From an uncultured Pelagibacteraceae bacterium (GTDB taxonomy: Bacteria > Pseudomonadota > Alphaproteobacteria > Pelagibacterales > Pelagibacteraceae), in the NCBI GenBank assembly GCA_902615045.1, contig CACMNP010000004.1, forward strand, positions 1 to 57,054: a stretch of 57,054 bases of DNA, given 5' to 3'. The notes beneath the pieces are model-generated. The model was not told the DNA's origin. It saw only the letters and a program-made list of their open reading frames with translations, and made no database searches. The translations under genes and the position numbers were made by a program. Numbering within the stretch: position 1 is the stretch's first letter; the number at the start of each line of letters is the position of its first letter. Shown here in pieces: positions 47,057 through 56,337 of the stretch.

Positions 47057-48177
47057 AAAAAGTTGCAATTGTTGGAGCTGGCATATCTGGTTTGTATCTT
47101 GCAAATGAATTAAACAAAGATACTGAAATAGACTATAAAATCTTTGAAAAAAAAGATTTCCTCAATTTAAATGAAGGTTATGGCATTCAACTTTCAGTTA
47201 ATAGTATTAATTTGTTGAATAAAATAGGATTTAAAAATATTTCAGCATCAGATGTTTATTATCCAACAAAAGTTAATTTTTTCCAGGCTAATAATATTAA
47301 AAAGATTTGTGAAATTGATTTAAAGCAATTCAATAATGTAAACGACCGTTACACAACACTTAAAAGATCAACATTAATAAAGTTTTTAATTGGCAATATT
47401 CCTGAGGAAAAAATTCAATTTAAAGCCAATATTCAAAATATCGAATATAATGAAAAAATAAAGATTTCTTGGAATAATAAGAATGAAAGTTTCGATTATA
47501 TAGTAATTGCAGACGGTGTTTTTTCAAAATTAAAATCCCAAATATCCAATAATGATTTAAACCCAATTTTTAATGGGAACATTGCTTTAAGGGCGAATTT
47601 AAAACAACATGAAAAAGATAATATTTCTGTATATATGGGGTCAAATTTTCACTATGTAACTTATCCTGTAAATCAAAAACTCGAATACAATTTCGTTGCT
47701 ATAATCAAAAAGAAGTTAACTACTAAAGAAATTGAAGATAAAAATATTCTTAATTCTGAAACATTTATAAAATCTTTAAAAGACCTTATTTCAAAAAATT
47801 CTATTATAAATTTGGAAAATTTAGTAAATTTAAAGTGTTTTCCTGTATTTGTGAGCACTGAATTACCCTCATTAAAATACCAAAATACTTTTTTGAGTGG
47901 AGATGCTTTATTTACTTTTCCACCTTCTTTTGCACAAGGTGCTTCTCAAAGTATTGAAACAGCAAATGGTATTTTTGAAAATATTACAAGTTCAAATAGT
48001 ATTTATAAAGATAAGGTAAGTAAAATATTACTAGTAAATAAAAGATCAAAATTAAACCATTTTGCCTTCCATTTAACTAATCCAATAATAATATTAATTA
48101 GAAATATTGTTTTGAAATTTTTATCAAAAAATAAAAAATTTCTAGAGAGTTATCTTGGAAAAATTTATAGAAATTAA
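47053..48177 (+). CDS. FAD-dependent monooxygenase (class A flavoprotein)
   Basis: 374 residues. N-terminal FAD motif VAIVGAGISGLYLANEL (GxGxxG), middle IVIADGVFSKLK (the DG motif), and C-terminal FLSGDALFTFPPSFAQGASQSIETA, the GD motif of the PHBH/UbiH group. The last block is nearer to salicylate-hydroxylase-like enzymes than to classic UbiH. It may hydroxylate an aromatic such as a ubiquinone intermediate, but substrate cannot be named. Overlaps mutY as ATGA and the convergent ccrM end by 4 bases. Confidence 0.82.
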   Translation: MKKVAIVGAGISGLYLANELNKDTEIDYKIFEKKDFLNLNEGYGIQLSVNSINLLNKIGFKNISASDVYYPTKVNFFQANNIKKICEIDLKQFNNVNDRYTTLKRSTLIKFLIGNIPEEKIQFKANIQNIEYNEKIKISWNNKNESFDYIVIADGVFSKLKSQISNNDLNPIFNGNIALRANLKQHEKDNISVYMGSNFHYVTYPVNQKLEYNFVAIIKKKLTTKEIEDKNILNSETFIKSLKDLISKNSIINLENLVNLKCFPVFVSTELPSLKYQNTFLSGDALFTFPPSFAQGASQSIETANGIFENITSSNSIYKDKVSKILLVNKRSKLNHFAFHLTNPIIILIRNIVLKFLSKNKKFLESYLGKIYRN

Positions 48178-49247
48178 GTAGTTGGCCTTAGTCTTTGCCT
48201 CAAATCATCAATTGGTTTGAGTGAATTACCTGATTTATAATACCAAAAAGTCCAACCGTTACAGCTCTCAGCACCTAATATTTGTGCAGCAACTTTATGA
48301 ATTGATCCTTCTGATTTCCGATATTTTATACTACCATCAATCATAATTTTCGCATTGATTTGTTTTTTTTGATCAAAAATTTCAGTACCAGGTTTAATAA
48401 TTCCTAATTCAACCAAAGATCCAAATGGCACTCTTGGTTTGGATCTATTATTTTTTATAGTATCTAAATATTCATCTTCTATAATTTTTGTATTTTTAAT
48501 TCTTTTACTTGCAGCTTCAAAATAGTTTTTTTCTTTTTCTATCCCAAAATAATTTCTACCTAACTTTTTTGAAACTACAGCAGTTGTTCCCGTACCGAGA
48601 AACGGGTCCAATATTAAATCGCCTTTATTAGACGATGCTAATATAATTCTGTGCAATAAAGACTCTGGCTTTTGCGTTGAGTGAACTTTATTACCATTAT
48701 TTTTAAGTCTTTCTTTTCCACTACATATAGGTAAATTCCATGTAGATCTCATCTGTAGATCATCGTTTAAACATTTAAGTGATTGATAATTAAAAGTATA
48801 TTTTGAGCCTTCACTTTTTGATGCCCATATAAGTGTTTCGTGCGCATTCGTAAAACGTGTTCCTCTAAAATTTGGCATAGGGTTATTTTTATTCCAAATC
48901 ACATCATTTAGTATCCAAAAACCTAAATCTTGCATTTTTGAACCAACTCTAAAAATATTATGATAACTTCCTATGACCCATATAGATCCATTTTTTTTTA
49001 AAATTCTTTTACATTCTTTAAGCCATTGAACTGAAAACTCATCATAACTTTTAAAACTATCAAATTTATCCCACGCATCGTCTACAGCATCGACTTTAGA
49101 TCTATCAGGTCGAATCAATTCTTTTTTCAGTTGAAGGTTGTAAGGTGGATCTGCAAATATCAGATCAAAACTTTCAGCCGGAATTTTTTTTAATTCCTTA
49201 ATACTATCTCCATTAATAATTTTATTTTTTATGTCTGAAATGATCAT
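48174..49247 (-). CDS. ccrM: CcrM-type adenine DNA methyltransferase (GANTC)
   Basis: 357 residues. A solitary beta-class N6-adenine methylase: catalytic DPPY (33-36) in FADPPYNLQL, then RPDRSKVDAVDDAWDKFDSF, WVIGSYHNIFRVG, NPMPNFRGTRFTNAHETLIWA, and the SAM-binding LDPFLGTGTTAVV, nearly identical in pattern to CcrM of other alphaproteobacteria. The C-terminal ~85 residues (from about 270, ...GTEIFDQKKQINAKIMIDGS...) form the RAMA-type domain. No restriction enzyme is nearby. CcrM methylates GANTC after replication and marks cell-cycle stage in Caulobacter. Its own promoter holds two GANTC sites. Confidence 0.95.
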   Translation of the reverse strand: MIISDIKNKIINGDSIKELKKIPAESFDLIFADPPYNLQLKKELIRPDRSKVDAVDDAWDKFDSFKSYDEFSVQWLKECKRILKKNGSIWVIGSYHNIFRVGSKMQDLGFWILNDVIWNKNNPMPNFRGTRFTNAHETLIWASKSEGSKYTFNYQSLKCLNDDLQMRSTWNLPICSGKERLKNNGNKVHSTQKPESLLHRIILASSNKGDLILDPFLGTGTTAVVSKKLGRNYFGIEKEKNYFEAASKRIKNTKIIEDEYLDTIKNNRSKPRVPFGSLVELGIIKPGTEIFDQKKQINAKIMIDGSIKYRKSEGSIHKVAAQILGAESCNGWTFWYYKSGNSLKPIDDLRQRLRPTT

Positions 49248-49260
49248 TTTATATTTTTGA

Positions 49261-49289
49261 ATTAGACTCCAGTCAGGAGTCTACGTCAA
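49261..49289 (-). promoter_or_regulatory. Candidate ccrM promoter with GANTC sites in the spacer
   Basis: On the minus strand TTGACG (49284-49289), then exactly 17 bases, then TCTAAT (49261-49266; 5 of 6 to TATAAT). Transcription would begin about 7 bases before the ccrM ATG. The spacer contains GANTC sites at 49277-49281 and 49265-49269, the latter reaching into the -10 box. This is the best sigma-70 match I found by eye in the window. Confidence 0.65.
49263..49283. repeat. GANTC-bearing inverted repeat upstream of ccrM
   Basis: Perfect 8-base arms TAGACTCC and GGAGTCTA around a 5-base centre AGTCA. Each arm contains one GANTC (GACTC / GAGTC), the CcrM target. No T-run follows on the minus strand, so it is not an intrinsic terminator for rnhB. 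The position within a promoter suggests an operator or methylation switch. Confidence 0.75.
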
Positions 49290-49328
49290 CCTGTGATTGA
49301 ATTTATTGATTGATAATTGTTATGATTA

Positions 49329-49901
49329 TTATTTAAGACTCAATATCTTGTGTATTGGTTGGAAGGTTTTTCTATGAAATCTAGTCACTCCAAATTTTTT
49401 AATAGCTTTAATATGATCCTTAGTTCCATAACCTGCATTATTATCCCAGCCGTATTTTTTAAAAGAAAAAGACATCTTTTTCATTAGCTTATCTCTTTCA
49501 ACTTTAGCAATAATCGATGCGGCTGAAATTTCAGGAATTTTTTCATCACCTTTTACAATAGTTTTAATTACATAATTTTTTAAGTCTGGTGGTTTATTAC
49601 CATCTATTAAAACTTTTTTAGGTTTCAATTTGAGTTTCTTAATTGCTCTTTTCATTGAAAGTAGGCTAGCATTTAAAATATTAATTTTTTCAATTTCCTT
49701 TATTGATGCAGATCCTAACGCCCAAACTGAATTTTTTTTTATATATTTAGCTAAAGTTTCCCTCTGAATTTTGTTAAGTTTTTTTGAATCTTTAAGAATT
49801 TTTCTATTAATTTCTTTATTTAATATAACAGCAGCTGCATAAACTGGTCCTACAAGGCTTCCTCTTCCAACTTCATCAACCCCAGCAATAATTTTTTTCA
49901 T
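49329..49901 (-). CDS. rnhB: Ribonuclease HII
   Basis: 190 residues. It cuts at single ribonucleotides in DNA and at RNA-DNA junctions. Active site: GVDEVGRGSLVGPVYAAAVIL (Asp7, Glu8), KVLIDGNKPP (Asp), and PEISAASIIAKVERD (the SIIAKVxRD block with Asp). Standard short form. It follows the uracil-DNA glycosylase by 19 bases and precedes ccrM by 81 bases; ccrM has its own promoter in that gap. Confidence 0.96.
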   Translation of the reverse strand: MKKIIAGVDEVGRGSLVGPVYAAAVILNKEINRKILKDSKKLNKIQRETLAKYIKKNSVWALGSASIKEIEKINILNASLLSMKRAIKKLKLKPKKVLIDGNKPPDLKNYVIKTIVKGDEKIPEISAASIIAKVERDKLMKKMSFSFKKYGWDNNAGYGTKDHIKAIKKFGVTRFHRKTFQPIHKILSLK

Positions 49902-49920
49902 ATAAAATATTATTAAAAAT

Positions 49921-50625
49921 TTAAATCTCTAAACCAGTTTCATCTATTTTTTTTCTAATTTCTTTAAGATCGGCCCAAGAATATTTTTTTTGCTCTGCTT
50001 GTCTTAGTAGATATGCTGGGTGAAAAGTTATCATTGTTAAATATGTTTTATTATTAATTATTACTTCCTTCCATTTTCCTCTTTCTTTAGAAATTTTAAT
50101 TTTATTCCCGAAGAGCGCTTCCATTGCTGTGCTTCCCATTAAAATAAGTATTTCTGGATTTATAATCGCAATATGTTTTCTTAAATATTCAGAGTATCTA
50201 TTTATTTCTGATATTTCAGGCTTTCGATTATTTGGAGGTCTATAATTTACAACATTAGTTATATACACATTAGTTCTATCTAAATTAATAGCTTTTAACA
50301 TTTTATTTAAAAGCAATCCTGCATCACCAACAAAAGGTTTTCCTAATTCATCTTCTTTTTGTCCAGGTCCTTCACCTACTATCATTATTTTTGAAGTTGA
50401 ATTTCCATCACTAAAAACAAGATTTTTCGCACTATTTTTTAGTTCACAATCCTCAATTTTTTCGATTTCAACTCTAAGTTTTGCTAATTCTTCAGATTTA
50501 TCCTCATTAGAAACATTATTTTTAAATCTATTTATTGGCTCATCACTAAATTCATACTCAATACCTAATTCGTTTAATAAATCATTATCAAATATGTCAT
50601 TTTGATTTTTTTCATTTAAAGTCAT
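49921..50625 (-). CDS. Uracil-DNA glycosylase, family 4-like, lacking Fe-S cysteines
   Basis: 234 residues. The family-4 motifs are clear: VGEGPGQKEDELGKPFVGDA (about 81-100), VYITNVVNYRPPNNRKP and the C-terminal TFHPAYLLRQ. It removes uracil from DNA. Characterised family-4 enzymes hold a 4Fe-4S cluster with four Cys; this protein has a single Cys in total (in EDCELKNSA, about residue 60), so a normal cluster is impossible. The N-terminal 50 residues are acidic and low in complexity. Ten bases from the divergent TPR gene. Confidence 0.87.
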   Translation of the reverse strand: MTLNEKNQNDIFDNDLLNELGIEYEFSDEPINRFKNNVSNEDKSEELAKLRVEIEKIEDCELKNSAKNLVFSDGNSTSKIMIVGEGPGQKEDELGKPFVGDAGLLLNKMLKAINLDRTNVYITNVVNYRPPNNRKPEISEINRYSEYLRKHIAIINPEILILMGSTAMEALFGNKIKISKERGKWKEVIINNKTYLTMITFHPAYLLRQAEQKKYSWADLKEIRKKIDETGLEI

Positions 50626-50635
50626 AAAGTAAAAA

Positions 50636-52315
50636 ATGTTCTTAAAAATTTTTTGTTTTATAATATTAATTTTATATCAAACAAATCTTTATTCAAAAGC
50701 AACGAATGAAAAAGAATTCAACCAGAAGTATCTATCAAATTATCTTTCAGCATTATTATCATTTGATAACCAGAAAAATAATGATGCAATTAAGTTTTTT
50801 GAAAGTTCAAAAATATTAATTCAATCACATGATAGTTTTTTGCAAGAATATGTATTTTCTTTACTTTTGGATGGACAGGTTAAAAAAGCAATTAAACAGG
50901 TAAAATATTCTAATACCTCAATTGGAGGAGATTTTTTTGAGGGAAATTTATTATTAATTTTAGATAGCATTAATAAGAAAAAGTTTAAACAAGCAGCTTT
51001 GAAGTTAAAAAAATTAGAAAAGTTCAAAGAGGACGACTCATACAAATTTATTATTTATTCTAGTCTAAAAAGCTATCTTGATCTTTTTATTTATAAGAAA
51101 TCAGACATTGTTGAGCAATTTGGAAAATTAGATTTGATAAATATGGCTTTTCAAAATTGTTATTTAAATTCTAAAAAAACTGAGCCTTATTTTTTAAATT
51201 TAATTAACGATCCTCAAAGTGATTATTCAAGATATACTTTTTTTTATTTGAGTAACAAAGTGTCTAATAATGACTTTGTAACAGTTGATAATTTTGCAAA
51301 AACAATAGATCCTTTGAGAAGTAGTTTGCTTATTTCTCAAGTAAAAAAATGGATCGATGAAAAAAAATACAAAAAATTAACTCAACATTTTTCATGTCAA
51401 AATGAAAATGATATTTTGGCAGAATTCTTTTTCTTGATATCTAATTTTTATTCATCTCAATATAGATTTGATTACTCAAACATATATTTAAATATTTCAA
51501 ATTATTTAAATCCAAAATTTTATTTTAATTTATCTCTAATAGCTGAAAACTATCAGTCTAATAATAATTATGATCTAGCAAAAAAAACTTTTGAAAAATT
51601 TAATGATAAAGACGAAATATTTTTTTGGTACAAAACAAAGAAGATTGCAAGAATTATTGCAGAGGAAGAAAATGATGATGCAAGTTTGAACTATATATTA
51701 AAAAATCTTGAAAAGTTTAATATTAAGTCAACAAAGATGATTTATGATTTGGCAAATATTTATAAAAACTTTAAAAAATATGATGAGGCAATAAATTATT
51801 ATACTTTGGCGTTAAAAAATTTGGATAAAGATTCTATGGCTTATGCAGATGTTCTTTATCGCAGAGGTGGAGCGTATGAAAGACTAAAAAATTATGATTT
51901 AGCGGATAAGGATTTGCTAAATTCAATTAAAATTAGACCTGATGAACCGTATACACTTAACTATCTCGCTTATAGTTGGTTAGAAAGAGGATATAAAATT
52001 GAAGAAGCAATAGAAATGTTAAATCAAGCTTACAAAGGAAAAGAGGAAGACCCTTACATAACAGATTCTGTTGGTTGGGGTTATTATTTGACAGGAAATT
52101 ATATTGAAGCAGAAAAATATTTAAGAAAAGCTGTTGAATTGTTACCAAGTGATCCTGTTGCAAGTGACCATTATGGAGATGTTCTTTGGCAATTAAATAG
52201 AAAAATCCAAGCTAATTATTTTTGGAAAAGTGCTTTAAACAGCGATGAAGCAGATGAAGAATTAAAAATTAAAGTTAAGGAAAAATTATATAATGGCTTA
52301 AACAATAATTCTTAA
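50636..52315 (+). CDS. Exported TPR-repeat protein
   Basis: 559 residues. It begins with a signal peptide or anchor (about 1-22, MFLKIFCFIILILYQTNLYS). Residues ~370-540 hold TPR units, seen as YDEAINYYTLALKNL, YDLADKDLLNSIKIRPDEP, IEEAIEMLNQAYKGKEEDP and YIEAEKYLRKAVELLPSDP; the N-terminal half is also helical but too diverged to assign. Such proteins before ispE in alphaproteobacteria are thought to help envelope complexes; no specific partner is shown. Its stop touches the ispE ATG. Confidence 0.85.
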   Translation: MFLKIFCFIILILYQTNLYSKATNEKEFNQKYLSNYLSALLSFDNQKNNDAIKFFESSKILIQSHDSFLQEYVFSLLLDGQVKKAIKQVKYSNTSIGGDFFEGNLLLILDSINKKKFKQAALKLKKLEKFKEDDSYKFIIYSSLKSYLDLFIYKKSDIVEQFGKLDLINMAFQNCYLNSKKTEPYFLNLINDPQSDYSRYTFFYLSNKVSNNDFVTVDNFAKTIDPLRSSLLISQVKKWIDEKKYKKLTQHFSCQNENDILAEFFFLISNFYSSQYRFDYSNIYLNISNYLNPKFYFNLSLIAENYQSNNNYDLAKKTFEKFNDKDEIFFWYKTKKIARIIAEEENDDASLNYILKNLEKFNIKSTKMIYDLANIYKNFKKYDEAINYYTLALKNLDKDSMAYADVLYRRGGAYERLKNYDLADKDLLNSIKIRPDEPYTLNYLAYSWLERGYKIEEAIEMLNQAYKGKEEDPYITDSVGWGYYLTGNYIEAEKYLRKAVELLPSDPVASDHYGDVLWQLNRKIQANYFWKSALNSDEADEELKIKVKEKLYNGLNNNS

Positions 52316-53158
52316 ATGAAGTTTCATAAAATAAAATCTTTTGCAAAAATTAACTTAACTTTAAAAATTCTAAATAAATACTCAGATGGTTATCATAAAA
52401 TTGAAAGTTTAATATCTAAGATCAATTTGGCTGATGAGATTTTAATAAAAGAGATACAAGGTTCAAAAAATAGAATATCGTTTAGTGGTAAATTTTCCTC
52501 AAATATTTCAAATACAAATACAATTTCAAAACTACTAAAAATATTAAATAATCATAATTATCTTAAAAATAAAAAATTCAATATCAAAGTAAAAAAAAAT
52601 ATACCCCAATCCTCTGGTATGGGAGGAGGATCAATGAATGCAGCATCTATTTTGAACTATTTATTTAAAAAGAGAATAATTAAAACTACAAAAAATAATT
52701 TAATTAAAATTGCAAATAAAGTTGGTTCAGATGTAATTTTGGGTCTTTATGAGAGTCCAATGATCCTACAAGGGCAAAATATAAGTAAAATCAATAAAAA
52801 ATTAAATTTTCATTTGTTAATAATAAAGCCTAATTTTGGATGTTCTACTAAGATGATTTATGCAAAACACAAAGGATTTTCAAAGAGCCTATTCAATAAA
52901 TCAAACAAGATTGACAGACAAGATCTATTAAAAGTTTCAAATAACGATTTAGAGAGAGCAGCTTTTAATAAATATCCAACTTTAAGAAAGATCAAAAGTT
53001 ACTTGCAAAATTTAGATAATATTTACTTTGCAAATATGACAGGGTCGGGTTCTTCTATAATTGGTTATTTTTTAACCAAAAATGCGGCAATAAAAGCTCA
53101 AAAAAAATTAAAAAATAAATATAAAAACTATTGGTGTATTTACTCTAAAACTATATAA
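52316..53158 (+). CDS. ispE: 4-diphosphocytidyl-2-C-methyl-D-erythritol kinase
   Basis: 280 residues, GHMP kinase of the MEP isoprenoid pathway. [13 protein letters not shown] at the N-terminus, the ATP loop [17 protein letters not shown] (about 96-112) and the C-terminal [12 protein letters not shown] are diagnostic. Directly follows the TPR gene with no gap. The end of the gene overlaps a candidate promoter for the tRNA-Gln that follows. Confidence 0.95.
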   Translation: MKFHKIKSFAKINLTLKILNKYSDGYHKIESLISKINLADEILIKEIQGSKNRISFSGKFSSNISNTNTISKLLKILNNHNYLKNKKFNIKVKKNIPQSSGMGGGSMNAASILNYLFKKRIIKTTKNNLIKIANKVGSDVILGLYESPMILQGQNISKINKKLNFHLLIIKPNFGCSTKMIYAKHKGFSKSLFNKSNKIDRQDLLKVSNNDLERAAFNKYPTLRKIKSYLQNLDNIYFANMTGSGSSIIGYFLTKNAAIKAQKKLKNKYKNYWCIYSKTI

Positions 53159-53159
53159 A
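53131..53159 (+). promoter_or_regulatory. Candidate promoter of tRNA-Gln and cca
   Basis: TTGGTG (53131-53136), 17 bases, TATAAA (53154-53159), at the very end of ispE. Transcription would begin about 25 bases before the mature tRNA. A second -10-like TTATAC lies at 53174-53179 without a fitting -35. Weak evidence on its own. Confidence 0.4.
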
Positions 53160-53190
53160 GCTTTTTTTTTGTGTTATACGAAAATTATCT

Positions 53191-53265
53191 TGGGGTGTAG
53201 CCAAGTGGTAAGGCAGCGGTTTTTGGTACCGCCATTCCTAGGTTCGAATCCTAGCACCCCAGCCA
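53191..53265 (+). tRNA. trnQ: tRNA-Gln (anticodon TTG)
   Basis: A complete 75-base cloverleaf: acceptor TGGGGTG (53191-53197) pairs with CACCCCA (53255-53261), D arm GCCAAGTGGTAAGGC, anticodon stem GCGGT/ACCGC with loop TTTTGGT giving anticodon TTG (Gln, CAA/CAG), T arm CTAGG-TTCGAAT-CCTAG, discriminator G and an encoded CCA (53263-53265). Only three bases separate it from the ATG of the CCA-adding enzyme gene. Confidence 0.97.
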
Positions 53266-53268
53266 TTT

Positions 53269-54540
53269 ATGAAAGCTTTACTTAAAAAAATTTTTCAAAA
53301 CAAAAAAATTTCAAGCAGTAAAGATCTTAAATTTCTAGATTTAAAAAATAATAAGGGAGTAAATAAAATATTTGGTGCAATAAATAACCACAATGAAACT
53401 AGCGAGATTAGATATGTTGGTGGTTGTGTAAGAAAAATTTTAAATGATGAAAAAACAGATGATATCGACCTTGCAACTAATTTAACTCCTGATCAGGTTA
53501 AGCAATGTTTAGATAAAAACCAAATAAAGTTTTTTGAAACAGGAATTGAACATGGCACAATCACAGCAGTGATTGATGATCAAAATTTTGAAATTACAAC
53601 ATTAAGAAAAGATGTAAAAACAGATGGAAGGCATGCTGTCGTAGAATATACAACTAATTGGAAGGAAGATTCATTAAGGAGAGATTTTTCAATAAATTCA
53701 ATATATTCAGATTTAGACGGAAATTTGTATGATCCAAATTCTGGTCATAAAGATTTAAATGTTGGAATAATTAAATTTATAGGTGATCCAGAAACTAGAA
53801 TAAAAGAAGATTATTTAAGAATTATTAGATATTTAAGATTTTATACTGAATATAGCAAAATCGATCATGAAATTAATATAATAAAAATCATTAAAAAAAA
53901 TATAGAGGGTTTAGGAAAAATATCAAAAGAAAGACAATTCAATGAATTAAAAAAAATTCTCAAATTGGATAACTTTTTAAAGTTATTTAAAAATAAAACC
54001 TCTTGTGAATTATTTTCATTAATTTTCCCTCAACTAAAAAATTTTAAAAAATTGAGCAAGTTATCAAAACCACAAGAAAAGATATTAAAAAATAAAAGTT
54101 TAAATTTCGTCATTTCTTTTCTTGTAATCGATGAAACTGACAATTCTGACTATTTTGTATATAAATATAATTTACCCAATGAGTTAAAAGATAAAATTAA
54201 TTTTCTAAAAAATAATTTGCTAAATAAAGATAGTACTAAAATTTTTAACAAGAAAGATTTACAAAAAATATTTTATTATCAGGGTAAATCTAGCACAATC
54301 GATTTAATTGATTTCAATTTGTTATATTTTAAACAAAGTAAAAAACTTTCAGAATTAAAAACTTACTTTGAAAAATTAGATAAACCAGAATTTCCAATAA
54401 AAGCTCAGTTATTAATAAATGATTATGGATTAAAGGAGGGAAGGGAATTGGGTCAAAAATTAAAAAATTTAGAAATGAAATGGATTGAAAATAATTTTAA
54501 TTTATCAAAAAAAGATATGGAAAAAGTTTTATCAAATTAA
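53269..54540 (+). CDS. cca: CCA tRNA nucleotidyltransferase
   Basis: 423 residues. Class II CCA-adding enzyme: the nucleotidyltransferase centre is in [20 protein letters not shown] (about 47-66, with the catalytic DxD as DID), then [22 protein letters not shown] (about 122-143, with the ERR-like template residues later) and the C-terminal HD-less helical part. A poly(A) polymerase has the same fold, but length and motif favour CCA addition. The ATG is three bases after the tRNA-Gln CCA and has no free ribosome site. It converges on greA with a 4-base overlap. Confidence 0.92.
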   Translation: MKALLKKIFQNKKISSSKDLKFLDLKNNKGVNKIFGAINNHNETSEIRYVGGCVRKILNDEKTDDIDLATNLTPDQVKQCLDKNQIKFFETGIEHGTITAVIDDQNFEITTLRKDVKTDGRHAVVEYTTNWKEDSLRRDFSINSIYSDLDGNLYDPNSGHKDLNVGIIKFIGDPETRIKEDYLRIIRYLRFYTEYSKIDHEINIIKIIKKNIEGLGKISKERQFNELKKILKLDNFLKLFKNKTSCELFSLIFPQLKNFKKLSKLSKPQEKILKNKSLNFVISFLVIDETDNSDYFVYKYNLPNELKDKINFLKNNLLNKDSTKIFNKKDLQKIFYYQGKSSTIDLIDFNLLYFKQSKKLSELKTYFEKLDKPEFPIKAQLLINDYGLKEGRELGQKLKNLEMKWIENNFNLSKKDMEKVLSN

Positions 54541-55013
54541 ACGTATTTTACGTCTACAATTTCAAAATTTTTTGTCCCTGCTGGTGTATTTATCTCTACA
54601 AGATCTCCTTTATTTTTACCTATAAGACCTTTTCCTATTGGTGATTGAAAATAAAGAAGCTTTTGTTTTAGATCTGCCTCGTCTTTACCAACAATTTTGT
54701 AATTTATTTTTTCATTTGTATCTAAATTTTGAAGGTAGACTGTAGATCCAAATATCACCTTCCCATCATTACTAATCTTGGTGATATCAATTACATTTGC
54801 TCTTGCAATTAAATCCTCAACTTCTTGAATTCTTCCCTCGTTATGAGATTGCTGCTCTTTTGCAGCATGATATTCAGCATTTTCTTTCAAATCTCCATGT
54901 GATCTTGCTTCAGCAATGGCTGCAACAATTTCGGGTCTCTTTTTTTCTTTTAAAAAAATTAATTCACTTTTTAATTTTTCTAATCCTTCAGTAGTAATTG
55001 GTTCTTTATCCAT
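54537..55013 (-). CDS. greA: Transcription elongation factor GreA
   Basis: 158 residues, the standard size. It rescues backtracked RNA polymerase by stimulating transcript cleavage. N-terminal coiled coil with the acidic tip ([18 protein letters not shown], about 37-54, with the conserved DxxENxEY), then the C-terminal FKBP-like domain with [18 protein letters not shown]. Three bases after hemF on the minus strand. Confidence 0.97.
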   Translation of the reverse strand: MDKEPITTEGLEKLKSELIFLKEKKRPEIVAAIAEARSHGDLKENAEYHAAKEQQSHNEGRIQEVEDLIARANVIDITKISNDGKVIFGSTVYLQNLDTNEKINYKIVGKDEADLKQKLLYFQSPIGKGLIGKNKGDLVEINTPAGTKNFEIVDVKYV

Positions 55014-55016
55014 AAT

Positions 55017-55841
55017 TTACCATTTAGCTGTTGGTGGCAATGACATAAGTATAGCTTCAACATTTCCACCAGTTTGTAAACCAAATTTTGTCCCCCTATC
55101 ATGTAATAAATTAAATTCAACATATCTACCTCTTTTTTTGTATTGGATTTCTTTATCTTTAATTGTCCATTTTAATTTATTTTTTTTCTCAATTATTTCA
55201 TTAGAAATGTTTTTAAAGCTTATTCCCACTTCTCGAACAAAAGAAAAATCTTTTTCCCAATTATTTTTTTTATAATCAAAAAAAATCCCGCCAATACCTC
55301 TTGACTCTTTCCTATGTGGCAAATAAAAATATTCATCACACCACTTTTTATATTTTTTGTAATAATTTTTGTTATGTTTATTACATGATTTTTTTAGTTC
55401 TGAATGAAACCAATTTTCTAATTTCTTATCTTTCATACAAGGCGTAACATCCATTCCACCTCCAAACCAACCAAATGAAGTAACTATATACCTCGTGTTA
55501 AAATGCATTGCTGGCACATGAGGATTTTTCATATGCATAACAACAGATATTCCAGATGCCCAAAATTTAGAGCTTGTTTTAGTGCCTGGAACTTTATTTT
55601 TAAATTCATTTGAAAATTTTCCATAAACTTCTGAAAAATTTACTCCAACTTTATCAAAAATTTTACCGTTTTCTAAAATTCTATATTGTCCTCCACCTTC
55701 ATCATTACTTTTACTTCTATTCCAATTAGTAATTTTAAATTTGGTTTTTTTGCCCTCTTTTTCCTCTATTTCTCTACAAAGCACTTCTTGTAAAGTTTTA
55801 AACCAATTTTTTGCTAATTTCTTTTTTATGTATTGATCCAT
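55017..55841 (-). CDS. hemF: Oxygen-dependent coproporphyrinogen III oxidase
   Basis: 274 residues, a little short of the ~300 usual. It makes protoporphyrinogen IX with O2 in heme synthesis. Marks: ISVVMHMKNPHVPAMHFNTRY, WFGGGMDVTPC, PHRKESRGIGGIFFDY and YVEFNLLHDRGTKFGLQTGG near the C-terminus. Fits a strictly aerobic cell that feeds heme to the cytochrome oxidase and bc1 genes. It starts on the base after the trmL stop. Confidence 0.95.
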   Translation of the reverse strand: MDQYIKKKLAKNWFKTLQEVLCREIEEKEGKKTKFKITNWNRSKSNDEGGGQYRILENGKIFDKVGVNFSEVYGKFSNEFKNKVPGTKTSSKFWASGISVVMHMKNPHVPAMHFNTRYIVTSFGWFGGGMDVTPCMKDKKLENWFHSELKKSCNKHNKNYYKKYKKWCDEYFYLPHRKESRGIGGIFFDYKKNNWEKDFSFVREVGISFKNISNEIIEKKNKLKWTIKDKEIQYKKRGRYVEFNLLHDRGTKFGLQTGGNVEAILMSLPPTAKW

Positions 55842-56318
55842 TTAACCTAACTGTCTTATAAATTCTGAAGCTCCTATGGCCACTGATATTGAAATGTTTA
55901 ACGATCTTTTATTTTTTAACATTGGAATCTTAATTCTTTCATTAACCTTAGAATGTACATCTTCTGGAACACCAGCACTTTCTCTGCCAAAGAGCAATAT
56001 ATCATTACGCTTAAATTCAAACTTTGTATAAACTTTGCTAGCTTTTGTCGTCATTAAAACTACTCTATTTTTACTATTTTCATCAAAGAATTCTTTAGAG
56101 CTCTTGTAAAATTTAATTTCACTATAATCTAAATAATCCATAACAACTCTCTTGAACCTTTTATCGCTAAATAAAAACCCACAAGGTTCAATGATTTCTA
56201 AACTAGCCCCTAGGCAAGAACAAGTTCGAATAATTGAAGCTGTATTTTGAGGAATATCCGGCTGATATAGAGCTACTTTTAGACCGTGTTTTAAAGGTTT
56301 CTGTGTCATTGTTACCAT
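55842..56318 (-). CDS. trmL: tRNA (cytidine/uridine-34-2'-O)-methyltransferase TrmL
   Basis: 158 residues. SPOUT-class methylase acting on the wobble base of tRNA-Leu. The start of the fold is [19 protein letters not shown], then [16 protein letters not shown] and [19 protein letters not shown], the knot residues. The first 12 residues lie before the usual family start; an internal ATG at 56309 would be as good. Divergent from petA with a 60-base gap that carries an inverted repeat. Confidence 0.92.
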   Translation of the reverse strand: MVTMTQKPLKHGLKVALYQPDIPQNTASIIRTCSCLGASLEIIEPCGFLFSDKRFKRVVMDYLDYSEIKFYKSSKEFFDENSKNRVVLMTTKASKVYTKFEFKRNDILLFGRESAGVPEDVHSKVNERIKIPMLKNKRSLNISISVAIGASEFIRQLG

Positions 56319-56337
56319 AGAAATATCTCTTTTTTAT

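Noticed and set aside
48174-49247. Restriction-modification system around the methylase
   Set aside because: No endonuclease gene is adjacent, and the methylase has the solitary CcrM architecture with a C-terminal RAMA-like domain.
49263-49283. The inverted repeat before ccrM as a terminator of rnhB
   Set aside because: No T-run follows on the minus strand, and the repeat lies exactly between -35 and -10 boxes, so a regulatory role fits better.
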